This document shows, in pieces, positions 27,237 to 35,833 of a DNA stretch of 64,000 nucleotides. This DNA is from Azosocius aquiferis (lineage in GTDB: Bacteria; Pseudomonadota; Gammaproteobacteria; UBA6186; Azoamicaceae), in NCBI GenBank assembly GCA_043390185.1, contig DAWERO010000001.1:186001-250000 (forward strand), written 5' to 3'. The notes beneath the pieces are model-generated. The model was not told the origin of the DNA. It saw only the letters and a list, made by a program, of their open reading frames with translations, and made no database searches. Numbering within the stretch: position 1 is the stretch's first letter; each line of letters starts with the position of its first letter. Both the position numbers and the translations under genes were made by a program.

Positions 27237-28541
27237 TTAAACTATTATATTTTTACTATTTCTCAAATAAAACCACCAAGTAATTATTAAGCAACTAATA
27301 TAATACACAATAAAACAGTACAATGCAAAAGTAGGGGATCCTGTTTTTTGAATAGATAACCCAAAAGATTTAGGAATAAAAAAAGCACCATAAGCAGCTA
27401 TAGCAGAACTAAAACCTAAAACAGCTGCACTCTCTTTTGGAGAAAAATACATTGGAATTATTTGAAAAACTGATCCATTTGCTATCCCTGTTGTTATAAA
27501 TAAAAAAATAAACATAATAAAAAAACCTATAAAATTTTTTGTTGCTGGATTAATAAAATAAATTACACCAAAAACAAAAAAAATCATAAATAATAAATCA
27601 ATAAAAGTAATTTTTGCCCCACCAAATTTATCAGAAATTATTCCACCAATAGGTCTAATTATTGCTCCAACCATAGGACCTAAAAAAGCATATTTTAAAG
27701 GATCAATTTCTGGAAATTGAATTTTAATTAATAAAGGAAAAGCAGCAGAATATCCTATAAAAGATCCAAAAGACATAATATATAACCATGTTGTTAAATA
27801 CATATGTTTACGTTTAAAAATTATGAATTGAGAAGATAAAGAAGATAAAGAAAATTGTATACCTGGTAAATTATCCATATAAAAAAAAGCAAATATAGTT
27901 GTAATAATAACTGGCACTACCCAAACATAAGAAGCATTTTGTAACCATATAAAATTATTATTAGATAAAATTTGAGGAGTTTCCCAAAAAAAACCATAAG
28001 TTAAAACTAAAGGAGCTATAAATTGAAGAGCACTAACACCTAAATTTCCTAATCCTGCATTTAATCCTAAAACAGTACCTTGAAATTTTTTAGGATAAAA
28101 AAAACTAATATTAGACATAGAAGAAGCAAAATTTCCACCACCAAAACCACATGTAAAACCTAAAATTATCATTGTAGTATAACTAGTTGTAGGATCTTGA
28201 ATAAAATATCCAATAAGTAAAGAAGGTATAAGTAAAGAACTATTACTAATAACAGTCCAAGTTTTTCCACCAAATATTGGAATAACAAAAGAATAAAAAA
28301 TTCTAAGTGTAGCTCCAGATAAACCAGGAACAGCAGCTAAAGTAAATAATTGATTATTACTAAAATTAAAACCAACATTATTAAGCTTAACTGCAACTAT
28401 AGACCATATAAACCAAACTGAAAAAGCTAAAAATAAACATGGAATGGAACATTTAAGATTTCTATTAGCTATAAACTTTCCAGTTTTTTCCCAAAATATT
28501 TGATCTTCTACATTCCATACTTTTAATTTTTCACTTCGCAT
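27237..28541 (-). CDS. narK2: NarK2-type nitrate/nitrite transporter (MFS)
   Basis: A second 12-TM nitrate/nitrite porter, clearly different from the one behind narI. Signatures are 'GFTCGFGGGNFASSMSNISFF' shortened across TM5, 'GLNAGLGNLGVSALQFIAP', 'RIFYSFVIPIFGG' (TM2 Arg) and 'IIRPIGGIISDKFGG' (TM8 Arg). It fits the NarK2 group, which in other denitrifiers exchanges nitrate for nitrite; subtype is tentative. It is the first gene of the long nar-mo transcript, with GAGGT before ATG 28541 and a 316-base divergent promoter region upstream. Confidence 0.9.
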   Translation of the reverse strand: MRSEKLKVWNVEDQIFWEKTGKFIANRNLKCSIPCLFLAFSVWFIWSIVAVKLNNVGFNFSNNQLFTLAAVPGLSGATLRIFYSFVIPIFGGKTWTVISNSSLLIPSLLIGYFIQDPTTSYTTMIILGFTCGFGGGNFASSMSNISFFYPKKFQGTVLGLNAGLGNLGVSALQFIAPLVLTYGFFWETPQILSNNNFIWLQNASYVWVVPVIITTIFAFFYMDNLPGIQFSLSSLSSQFIIFKRKHMYLTTWLYIMSFGSFIGYSAAFPLLIKIQFPEIDPLKYAFLGPMVGAIIRPIGGIISDKFGGAKITFIDLLFMIFFVFGVIYFINPATKNFIGFFIMFIFLFITTGIANGSVFQIIPMYFSPKESAAVLGFSSAIAAYGAFFIPKSFGLSIQKTGSPTFALYCFIVYYISCLIITWWFYLRNSKNIIV

Positions 28542-28857
28542 AAATTTTACCTCATTTTAATTATCATAAAATTCAAAAATAAATTATGATTATATATTAT
28601 GATATAAATATAAACAAATAAATAAACATATTAAATTTATAATAAAATCTATTATTAAAAATAAACAAAATATTTATTTATATATATTTTTATGAAAAAC
28701 AATATATTTATAAAAAAAAAATATAAATCTAAAAAAAAGCATAAATTTATGATATTATAAAAAAATTAATAAAATAAAATATATTATAAAAAAAATATAA
28801 TAATTACATAATTTTAAAAATATAAAATATTTTCTAATATAAAAGGTAATTTTATTC
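28542..28857. promoter_or_regulatory. Divergent promoter region between narK2 and resB
   Basis: 316 bases without a gene, nearly all A and T. Both flanking genes point away from it, so it should hold the promoter of the nar-mo series (minus strand) and of resB-ccsA (plus strand). Several TATAAT/TATGAT-like elements occur on both strands, but no individual promoter can be fixed, and no full FNR/NarL/DNR palindrome is readable. Confidence 0.5.
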
Positions 28858-29880
28858 ATGAAAAAAAAAATAAATATAATTATTGAAAAATTATCTAGCA
28901 CAAAATTATTTTGTCTATTAATTATCTATTTAATATTTTTAATAATTATAGGAACAATTTCTCAAAAAGAAATGGGATTAATATATTCACAAAAAAAATA
29001 TTTTTCATCATATATAATTTTAATTGAAAATATAATACCAATACCTGGTGGTTTTACAATATTTATTCTTATATCAATAAATTTATTATTAAAAATATAT
29101 GTAAATGGATTAAAAAATAATATTAGTTTTATTTTTATACATATAGGCGCATTAATATTAATTATTAGTGGAATTTTTTCAAATATAAATAATAAAGAAG
29201 GTAATATATTATTATACGAAAATGAAAAAACCAATCAATATATAAATATTAATAAATTCAATTTATTATTTTATAATAAAAAAAAATATATAATAATAAA
29301 AAATGAAAAAATATATAATAACAAACTACCATTTTTAATAGAAAAAAAAAAAAATTTAAAAAATTTTTTTATAAATAAAAAAAAAATTAAAAAAAAATAT
29401 ATATTATTAAAAATAATTTTAAACAATAAAATAAAAAATATATTTTTAAATATTATTTCTACACAACAAATAAATATTTTTTTTGAAAATACATCATTTT
29501 CTAAAAATATAAAATATAAAAATAAAAAATATAACATCACAATAGAAAATAAAAAATACAAAATACCATTTTATATAAATTTACATAAATTTAAAAAAAA
29601 AAATTATCCAGGAACAAATATTTCAAATAAATTTGAATCAATAATAACAATTAAAACAAATAAAAAAATAATAAATACAAAAATAAAAATGAATAAACCA
29701 ATAAAATATAAAAAATATATATTTTATCAAACAGCATTTATAGAAAAAGAAAATAAAAATGCAACAATTCTAACAATAACAAAAAATAATATTTCTTTTA
29801 TTTTTTATATATCAAGTATTTTAATATGTATAGGTTTAATAATTAATTTAACAAAAAAAGACAAAAAAAATTATGTATAA
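28858..29880 (+). CDS. resB: ResB/Ccs1-like cytochrome c biogenesis protein
   Basis: With CcsA, ResB moves and attaches heme in System II cytochrome c maturation. The N-terminal third is recognisable: TM1 (residues 18-32) followed by 'GTISQKEMGLIYSQKKYFSS', 'PIPGGFTIFILISINLLLK' (TM2) and a third TM near 85-105. A periplasmic K/N/I-rich domain follows and a last TM lies near the C-terminus. 340 residues is shorter than ResB of most bacteria (about 450+). The stop overlaps ccsA by 8 bases. The client in this window is diheme NorC. Confidence 0.82.
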   Translation: MKKKINIIIEKLSSTKLFCLLIIYLIFLIIIGTISQKEMGLIYSQKKYFSSYIILIENIIPIPGGFTIFILISINLLLKIYVNGLKNNISFIFIHIGALILIISGIFSNINNKEGNILLYENEKTNQYININKFNLLFYNKKKYIIIKNEKIYNNKLPFLIEKKKNLKNFFINKKKIKKKYILLKIILNNKIKNIFLNIISTQQINIFFENTSFSKNIKYKNKKYNITIENKKYKIPFYINLHKFKKKNYPGTNISNKFESIITIKTNKKIINTKIKMNKPIKYKKYIFYQTAFIEKENKNATILTITKNNISFIFYISSILICIGLIINLTKKDKKNYV

Positions 29881-31711
29881 AATAATATTAAATTTACTAA
29901 TTATATTTATAATTTATAATATAAATTATATAAATGCAAATGATAGTATAAATATAAATAATTTAAAAAAAATACCAATTTTAAATGAAGGTAGAATAAA
30001 ACCTTTAGATACTTTTGCAAAAAAAAATTTTTTAAAAATAAATAAAAATTATGAATACAAAAATTTAGACTCAATTTATTGGTTATCAGAACTCATATTT
30101 ATTCCTAATAAAGCATATGAAAAAGAAATTTTTAAAATAAACAAAAATTTAATAAAAATTTTAAATTTAAAAAAAAAAAATTATTTTTCTTTCAATGAAT
30201 TATTTGAAGCATTAAATCAAAAGACAAAACAAATAAATAAATTATATAAATTAAATTATTATAATTTATCTAAATCTCAAAAAAAATTATTAAATTTACA
30301 TAAAAAAATATTAAATTATTTAAATATAAGTCAATCTTTATCAATGATTAATTATAAATTTGATCTTAATAAAGAATTGATAGAAAAATTAAATTTAAAA
30401 AAAAAATCTAAATTTTGCTATCTTGATATATTAAAAAAAAAAGAAATATTATTAAATAATATAAAAATAATTTCAAAAAAAAAATTATCTAATATAAACG
30501 AATTAGAAAAAAATATACTAAAAATATTAAATGAATTATCTTTATTATCAAAAGAAAAAAAAAATAACATTTTAAAAATAATACCACCAATAAATAATAA
30601 AATATTATGGTATTCACCATGGGAAATTATTAACCAAAATTTTGATAATAATATAAAATATTTAATTTATTGGAAAAAATTAACAAAAGAATATAATAAT
30701 AAAAATCAAAAAAATTGGGATATTATATTAAATAAATTAATAAATTTAACTTATGAAAAAAAATCAAAAAATTTATTTTATAAAATATACATAGAAATAA
30801 TATATAACAAAATAAATTTGTTAAATTTACTAACATATATATATATATTAATATTAACAATAACATTATTAAAAACAAAAAATGTATTTTATATTAATAT
30901 ACTAAACCATATAAAAAAATATTTATATAATATAAATACAATTATATATTGTTTTATAATATTAACAAGAATATATATTACTGAAAAACCACCAGTAACA
31001 ACATTATATGAAAGTTTAATTTTTGTAGGATTTATAATAACAATTTTAACATATATAAATAAAATAAATAAAATAAATATAATATTAGGATGTATTATAA
31101 ACATATTAATATTATATATAAGTAATAAATATTCTAATTATGTAGATAATATAAATATAACTGCAGCTATTCTAAATACTAATTTTTGGTTAACAATTCA
31201 TGTAATAAGTATAACTATAGGATATGGATCATGTATATTTACAAGTTTTTTATCTCATTATCATTTATTAGAAATTTATAAAAACAAAAATTTTCAATAT
31301 AATAATACTTATAAAAATATATTAAAAATACTTACTTTTGCTTTATTTTTTTCCTTTATTGGAACAATTTTAGGAGGTGTCTGGGCTGAACAATCATGGG
31401 GAAGATTTTGGGGTTGGGATCCAAAAGAAAACGGGGCATTACTGATAAATTTATGGATAATACTATTAATTCATGGAAAAATATCAAATTTACTAAATAA
31501 TACCTCATTTATAATAGGAGTTTGTTTTTTAAATATAATAATAATAATTGCATGGTTTGGAGTTAACTTTTTAAACACAGGGTTACATACATATGGATTC
31601 ATAAAAAAATTAGAAAATAATATAATAATATTCACTATTGTAGATTTAATATACATAATTATATTATCATATATTATTTATAAAAAATATAAAAAAAAAT
31701 TTCTCACATAA
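29873..31711 (+). CDS. ccsA: CcsA heme-handling protein with an N-terminal periplasmic domain
   Basis: CcsA carries the heme-binding WWD motif seen here as 'WGRFWGWDPKENGALLINLW' and conserved histidines ('TIHVISITIGYGS', 'NTGLHTYGF'), in about 8 TM helices over residues 310-612. The first ~310 residues are a signal sequence and a K/N-rich exported domain beginning 'IPILNEGRIKPLDTFA'. That opening motif is known from CcsA proteins of planctomycete- or Bdellovibrio-like lineages (from memory). Gammaproteobacteria more often use the CcmABCDEFGH System I. It is coupled to resB by an 8-base overlap. Confidence 0.88.
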   Translation: MYKIILNLLIIFIIYNINYINANDSININNLKKIPILNEGRIKPLDTFAKKNFLKINKNYEYKNLDSIYWLSELIFIPNKAYEKEIFKINKNLIKILNLKKKNYFSFNELFEALNQKTKQINKLYKLNYYNLSKSQKKLLNLHKKILNYLNISQSLSMINYKFDLNKELIEKLNLKKKSKFCYLDILKKKEILLNNIKIISKKKLSNINELEKNILKILNELSLLSKEKKNNILKIIPPINNKILWYSPWEIINQNFDNNIKYLIYWKKLTKEYNNKNQKNWDIILNKLINLTYEKKSKNLFYKIYIEIIYNKINLLNLLTYIYILILTITLLKTKNVFYINILNHIKKYLYNINTIIYCFIILTRIYITEKPPVTTLYESLIFVGFIITILTYINKINKINIILGCIINILILYISNKYSNYVDNINITAAILNTNFWLTIHVISITIGYGSCIFTSFLSHYHLLEIYKNKNFQYNNTYKNILKILTFALFFSFIGTILGGVWAEQSWGRFWGWDPKENGALLINLWIILLIHGKISNLLNNTSFIIGVCFLNIIIIIAWFGVNFLNTGLHTYGFIKKLENNIIIFTIVDLIYIIILSYIIYKKYKKKFLT

Positions 31712-31832
31712 TAACAGGAATATCATCAATAATAAAATAAATAACGTTATCATTATCACAAAATAATTTATTATGATTTTTATTATAAAATAATTTTTTA
31801 TAACAAAAAGGACATGCTAAAATAAAATTCAT
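31704..31832 (-). CDS. ycaR: YcaR/Trm112-like small zinc-ribbon protein
   Basis: A 42-residue gene: it begins MNFILACPFCYKKLFYN and ends IIDDIPVIM. It aligns with the UPF0434/Trm112 family (E. coli YcaR: LLEIIACPVCNGKL ... DGIPVLLE): the CPxC pair, a third Cys in 'LFCDND' and the D-x-IPV ending are all in place. GGTGA precedes ATG 31832 by 5 bases. It ends inside the last 8 bases of convergent ccsA. Trm112-type proteins activate methyltransferases in some systems; the bacterial function is not settled. The protein is about 18 residues shorter than E. coli YcaR at the C-terminus. Confidence 0.82.
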   Translation of the reverse strand: MNFILACPFCYKKLFYNKNHNKLFCDNDNVIYFIIDDIPVIM

Positions 31833-32027
31833 ACATCACCATAAATTTTAAATAATAAATTAATATAATACTAAATTTTCTATAAATATATATTTATTTA
31901 ATAAAATATAAAAAATATTAAAAAAAATTACAAAAAAATAAAATTTTAATGATATAATATTTTTTTAATTTTGAAAAAAATAAAATTTCAAAAATTATTT
32001 GAATAATAAAAAAAAGGATAAATATAT

Positions 32028-32552
32028 ATGTTTTATGAAAAATTAAAAAAATTAATTCCAGAAAAAAATGAAATATTAAAAAATAAAAACCTTCAAATAT
32101 TTGGAAATATCATATACAATCCTTTATTATGGAATTTTAGAAGACATTCTGTATCTAGAGCATTTGCTATAGGATTATTTTGTGCATGGATACCTATTCC
32201 ATTTCAAATGATATTATCAGCAGCAATAGCAATTTTTTTAAAAGCTAATTTACCAATATCAATAGCTTTAGTTTGGATAACAAATCCAGTAACAATGCCA
32301 CCTCTTTTCTTTTTTGCATACAAAATAGGATCTTGGATTTTATCTTCATCATTTAATAATACTAATATAGAATTATCATTCGCTTATTTTTCAACAGCTG
32401 TACATGATATATGGAAACCATTTTTGTTAGGATGTTTAATATGTGGAGCTATAAGTGCAATAATAGGAAATATATTAGTAAGAATATTATGGAGATATTC
32501 AATAATTAAATTATGGAACAACAGAAAAAAAATAAAAATTGAAAAAAAATAA
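32028..32552 (+). CDS. DUF2062 family inner-membrane protein
   Basis: The 174-residue protein matches the DUF2062 family: 'RRHSVSRAFAIGLFCAWIP' leading into a first TM segment, 'ITNPVTMPPLFFFAYKIGSW' as second, and a C-terminal pair of hydrophobic segments ('FLLGCLICGAISAIIGNIL'). Members are small gammaproteobacterial inner-membrane proteins of unknown function. An AAAGGAT ribosome-binding site lies upstream of ATG 32028. mobA starts 1 base after its stop. Confidence 0.85.
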   Translation: MFYEKLKKLIPEKNEILKNKNLQIFGNIIYNPLLWNFRRHSVSRAFAIGLFCAWIPIPFQMILSAAIAIFLKANLPISIALVWITNPVTMPPLFFFAYKIGSWILSSSFNNTNIELSFAYFSTAVHDIWKPFLLGCLICGAISAIIGNILVRILWRYSIIKLWNNRKKIKIEKK

Positions 32553-32553
32553 G

Positions 32554-33132
32554 ATGAAAAGAAATTTATTAATAATTTTAGCAAATGGTGAATCTAAAAG
32601 AATACAATATAATAAAAATAATTTATTCATAAAAAATAACATATTGATAGATCATTATATAAAAAATATTTTTAATAAAAAAAATTATGAAAAAATATAT
32701 ATAAATAACAAAATTAAAATATATATTAACATACCAGACATAATATATAATATAGGTCCAATTGGTGCTATATATAGTATAATAAAATATTTAAAAAAAA
32801 AAAAAAATTTATTATTATTACCAATAGACAATATAATAATTTCATATAAATTTATAAATATTTTTTTTAAATGGAAAAAAAAATATAAAATAATTATATA
32901 CAAAAATAATTTTTTTCCAATGTTATTAAAAATAAACTATAAAAAATATGAAATTATAAAAATAAAAAATAGTAATAATTCTATAATTAAATTTATAAAT
33001 TCAAAAAATACAAAAAAAATTATTTATAAAACAAGAAAAAAATTATTAATAAACATAAATAATAAAAACATATGGATAAAAATAAAATATATATTAGAAC
33101 AAAAAAATAATTTTATTTTCAAAAATAATTAA
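32554..33132 (+). CDS. mobA: Molybdenum cofactor guanylyltransferase MobA (drifted)
   Basis: MobA adds GMP to Mo-molybdopterin, giving the bis-MGD cofactor of NarG. The protein shows the nucleotidyltransferase opening 'LLIILANGESKRIQYNKNNL' (family LAGGxSxRMGxDKALL), 'GPIGAIYSII' (family GPLAGI) and 'LLLPIDNIII' (family PCDxPFL with the metal Asp). The first Gly of the loop is Asn here and the C-terminal half is very K/N/I-rich. ATG at 32554 is preferred to an in-frame TTG 15 bases upstream. It lies outside the nar-moa series but completes that pathway. Confidence 0.75.
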   Translation: MKRNLLIILANGESKRIQYNKNNLFIKNNILIDHYIKNIFNKKNYEKIYINNKIKIYINIPDIIYNIGPIGAIYSIIKYLKKKKNLLLLPIDNIIISYKFINIFFKWKKKYKIIIYKNNFFPMLLKINYKKYEIIKIKNSNNSIIKFINSKNTKKIIYKTRKKLLININNKNIWIKIKYILEQKNNFIFKNN

Positions 33133-34199
33133 AATATAAACTTATTTTCAACACTAATAATAATACCACCGCCTAAACATAAACTATTTTTATAAAAAAC
33201 TATTGATTGACCTAAAGTAAGGCAATCTTTAAAATCTAAAAATTTAACAATAAAAGTATTATTAGATAAACTTTTTAATATACATTTATCATTAACATAA
33301 CTATGTCTTATTTTTGCATCACAAATAATATTATAATATATATAATTATTAATAAAATTAATATTTTTTATAATACAATAAAAAAATTTAAAATTTTTAG
33401 AAGCAACATTTAAAATATTTTTGAATAAATTTTTATTAAATATATATTGTAAAACAAAAGAATTATTATCATTAATAATTTTTTTTTTTTGTCCATAAGT
33501 ATAAAACATTATTCCATCATGTATATCAATTTGATTATTATATATATTAAAAACAGGACCATAACAAACAGAAATATATTTTTTTAAAAAAGATTTAAAA
33601 TCCAAAGTACCTATAAAACATATACCAATACTATCTTTTTTCATACTATTATATAAACCTAAATTTAAAGATAATTTTCTAATAAAAGATTTATTATATC
33701 TATATAAAGGAAAAATAATAAATTTTAATTGATTTTTATTCAAATTATACAAAAAATAAGTCTGATCTTTATTAAGATCAAAAGATTTACACAAAATATA
33801 ATTATTTTTTAAAAATTTTATTTTAGAATAATGACCAGTTGAAACAAAATTAGCACCTAAATATTTACCATATTCCAAAAAAATATCAAATTTTATTTTA
33901 TTATTACATAAAATGTCAGAATTAGGGGTATTTCCAAATTTATACTCATTTAAAAAATAAAAAAAAATTTTATTCCAATAATCAAATGAAAAATTAACTA
34001 TGTGAAGTTTAATTTTTAAAAATTTACAAATTTTTTGTGTATCCAAAAGATCTTTAGATATAGTACAATATGAATAATTACTTTCATCCCAATTTAACAT
34101 AAAAATTCCAATAATTTTATATCCTTTTTTTTTTAAAATATATGCCGTTATAGACGAATCTATTCCCCCAGACATACCTAATATTATATTATAATTCAT
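33129..34199 (-). CDS. mnmA: tRNA-specific 2-thiouridylase MnmA
   Basis: MnmA makes 2-thiouridine at position 34 of Lys, Glu and Gln tRNAs. The ATP-binding PP-loop is 'GMSGGIDSS' at the N-terminus. The two catalytic cysteines are in 'SDILCNNKIKFD' and 'SIGICFIGT'. 'LNKDQTYFLYNL' and 'FVSTGHYSKI' are further family blocks. ATG 34199 matches the family N-terminus; an in-frame GTG lies 9 bases upstream. It follows era by about 27 bases and converges with mobA, overlapping it by 4 bases. Confidence 0.95.
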   Translation of the reverse strand: MNYNIILGMSGGIDSSITAYILKKKGYKIIGIFMLNWDESNYSYCTISKDLLDTQKICKFLKIKLHIVNFSFDYWNKIFFYFLNEYKFGNTPNSDILCNNKIKFDIFLEYGKYLGANFVSTGHYSKIKFLKNNYILCKSFDLNKDQTYFLYNLNKNQLKFIIFPLYRYNKSFIRKLSLNLGLYNSMKKDSIGICFIGTLDFKSFLKKYISVCYGPVFNIYNNQIDIHDGIMFYTYGQKKKIINDNNSFVLQYIFNKNLFKNILNVASKNFKFFYCIIKNINFINNYIYYNIICDAKIRHSYVNDKCILKSLSNNTFIVKFLDFKDCLTLGQSIVFYKNSLCLGGGIIISVENKFIF

Positions 34200-34226
34200 A
34201 TTTATCACATAAAATTAAAAAAAAAT

Positions 34227-35063
34227 TCATTTTAATAATATTTTTACCCATAAAAATAAAAAAACTTTTTTTTCAAAATATTTTTCTATACTTATTCTAG
34301 ACAACCTACTAATATTTTTAATTAAATTACCTTTATATCCTAATAAAATATTTTTTTGAGAATATTTATTAATAAATATATAACCATTTATTATAATAAT
34401 ATTATTTTTTAAAAAAATATTATATATATCAATATTTAAAAAATAAGATAATTCAGCTTTTAATATATTTATCAATTTTTCTCTAATAATTTCAGAAATA
34501 TATATTTTTATATCAATAACCATTTTTTTATAAACTGGATAAAAATGATTTTTTAAAGGTAAATAATAAATTATTTTTTTTCTCAAAATATCAATATTAA
34601 AATTTTTAATTGCAGAAATAGGAATAATATTATTAATACCATATTTATCATACAATTCTTTCATTCTATAAAGTAAAAAAAATTTATAATTTAATTTATC
34701 AATTTTATTAATAACTAATATAATATTACAATTTAATTTTTTTAATTGTTTTATCATTTTATCATCATAAACATTCCAATAAAAAGGATCTATAACATAT
34801 AATATTATGTCACAATAAATAATACTTTTAAAAAAAATTTTATTAATTAAATACTTTTCATCATTAAAATCAAATCCAGGTGTATCAACAAATATCATTT
34901 GGTTACTTAAATAAGTATAAACACCTAATATATTTATTTGTGTAGTATTACATTTATTAGATGTTGCAGATATTTTTTTTTCAATAAAACAATTCAATAA
35001 AGAAGATTTTCCAACATTAGTTTTTCCAACTATAGCTATAAAACCACAATGTAATCTATACAT
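34227..35063 (-). CDS. era: GTPase Era
   Basis: Era is a 16S rRNA-binding GTPase for 30S assembly. G1 is 'GKTNVGKSSLLN' (residues 13-24), G3 'VDTPGFDF', and G4 'NKID'. The C-terminal KH region includes 'ILLGYKGNLIKNISRLSR' (family ILIG(K)G(x)LIKxIG) and the end 'FLWVKI'. In most bacteria rnc (RNase III) stands between lepB and era; here only 5 bases separate them, so rnc has been lost from this locus. Confidence 0.95.
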   Translation of the reverse strand: MYRLHCGFIAIVGKTNVGKSSLLNCFIEKKISATSNKCNTTQINILGVYTYLSNQMIFVDTPGFDFNDEKYLINKIFFKSIIYCDIILYVIDPFYWNVYDDKMIKQLKKLNCNIILVINKIDKLNYKFFLLYRMKELYDKYGINNIIPISAIKNFNIDILRKKIIYYLPLKNHFYPVYKKMVIDIKIYISEIIREKLINILKAELSYFLNIDIYNIFLKNNIIIINGYIFINKYSQKNILLGYKGNLIKNISRLSRISIEKYFEKKVFLFLWVKILLK

Positions 35064-35068
35064 AAAAG

Positions 35069-35830
35069 TTAAGAAATATTAATACAAATTCTATTCCATC
35101 TAATATCTTTATAATATAAATCCCAACTAAACCAAATTAAAAAAACTTTCCCTAAAATATCTTTTTCTTTTACTATTCCCCAAGTTCTGCTATCATAACT
35201 AAGATTACGGTTATCACCAATAATAAAATAACTATTATTAGGAACAACAAGATCATTAACAATATAAGAAATGTTTTTTACCCAAGGTCTTAAATATATA
35301 TTATAACTTATATTTTTAATAAGTTCTTCTTTATAAGATTCAATAGGAAAAAAAATAATATTATCATTATTCATATCAATATCTTCAAAAAGATATAATT
35401 TAATAATTAAATTATCATTAATATATAAATTTTCATTATTATATTTTATATGATCTCCAGGAACACCTATAACTCTTTTAACAAAATTTTTTTTACTAAA
35501 ATGTTTAAAAACAATTATATCACCATTTTTAGGTAAAGAAATAGATAAAAATTTCTTATCTATTACAGGAATTTTTAAATTATATATAAATTTATTAACT
35601 AATAAAAAATCCCCATCATATAAATTAGGTACCATAGATCTAGAAGGGATTCTAAAAGGTTCTATAAAAAAATATCTAAAAATAAACAAAAATAAAATAA
35701 TAGGAAAAAAATAAATAACAAATTTAAAAACATTATTAAAAATATGAGATTTAATCTTATTTTTCATAAAAAAATTTATAACTAAAATAAAAACAAATAT
35801 TATTATTATTATTATTAAAAAATTTTCCAT
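35069..35830 (-). CDS. lepB: Signal peptidase I
   Basis: LepB cleaves signal peptides of exported proteins such as NirK. Two N-terminal TM segments are present. The catalytic Ser S65 lies in 'RIPSRSMVPNL' and the general base K118 in 'FVKRVIGVPGD'. The later box 'IIGDNRNLSYDSRTWG' is family-typical. 253 residues is compact compared with E. coli (324). It lies between lepA and era with gaps of 3 and 5 bases. Confidence 0.95.
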   Translation of the reverse strand: MENFLIIIIIIFVFILVINFFMKNKIKSHIFNNVFKFVIYFFPIILFLFIFRYFFIEPFRIPSRSMVPNLYDGDFLLVNKFIYNLKIPVIDKKFLSISLPKNGDIIVFKHFSKKNFVKRVIGVPGDHIKYNNENLYINDNLIIKLYLFEDIDMNNDNIIFFPIESYKEELIKNISYNIYLRPWVKNISYIVNDLVVPNNSYFIIGDNRNLSYDSRTWGIVKEKDILGKVFLIWFSWDLYYKDIRWNRICINIS

Positions 35831-35833
35831 ATT

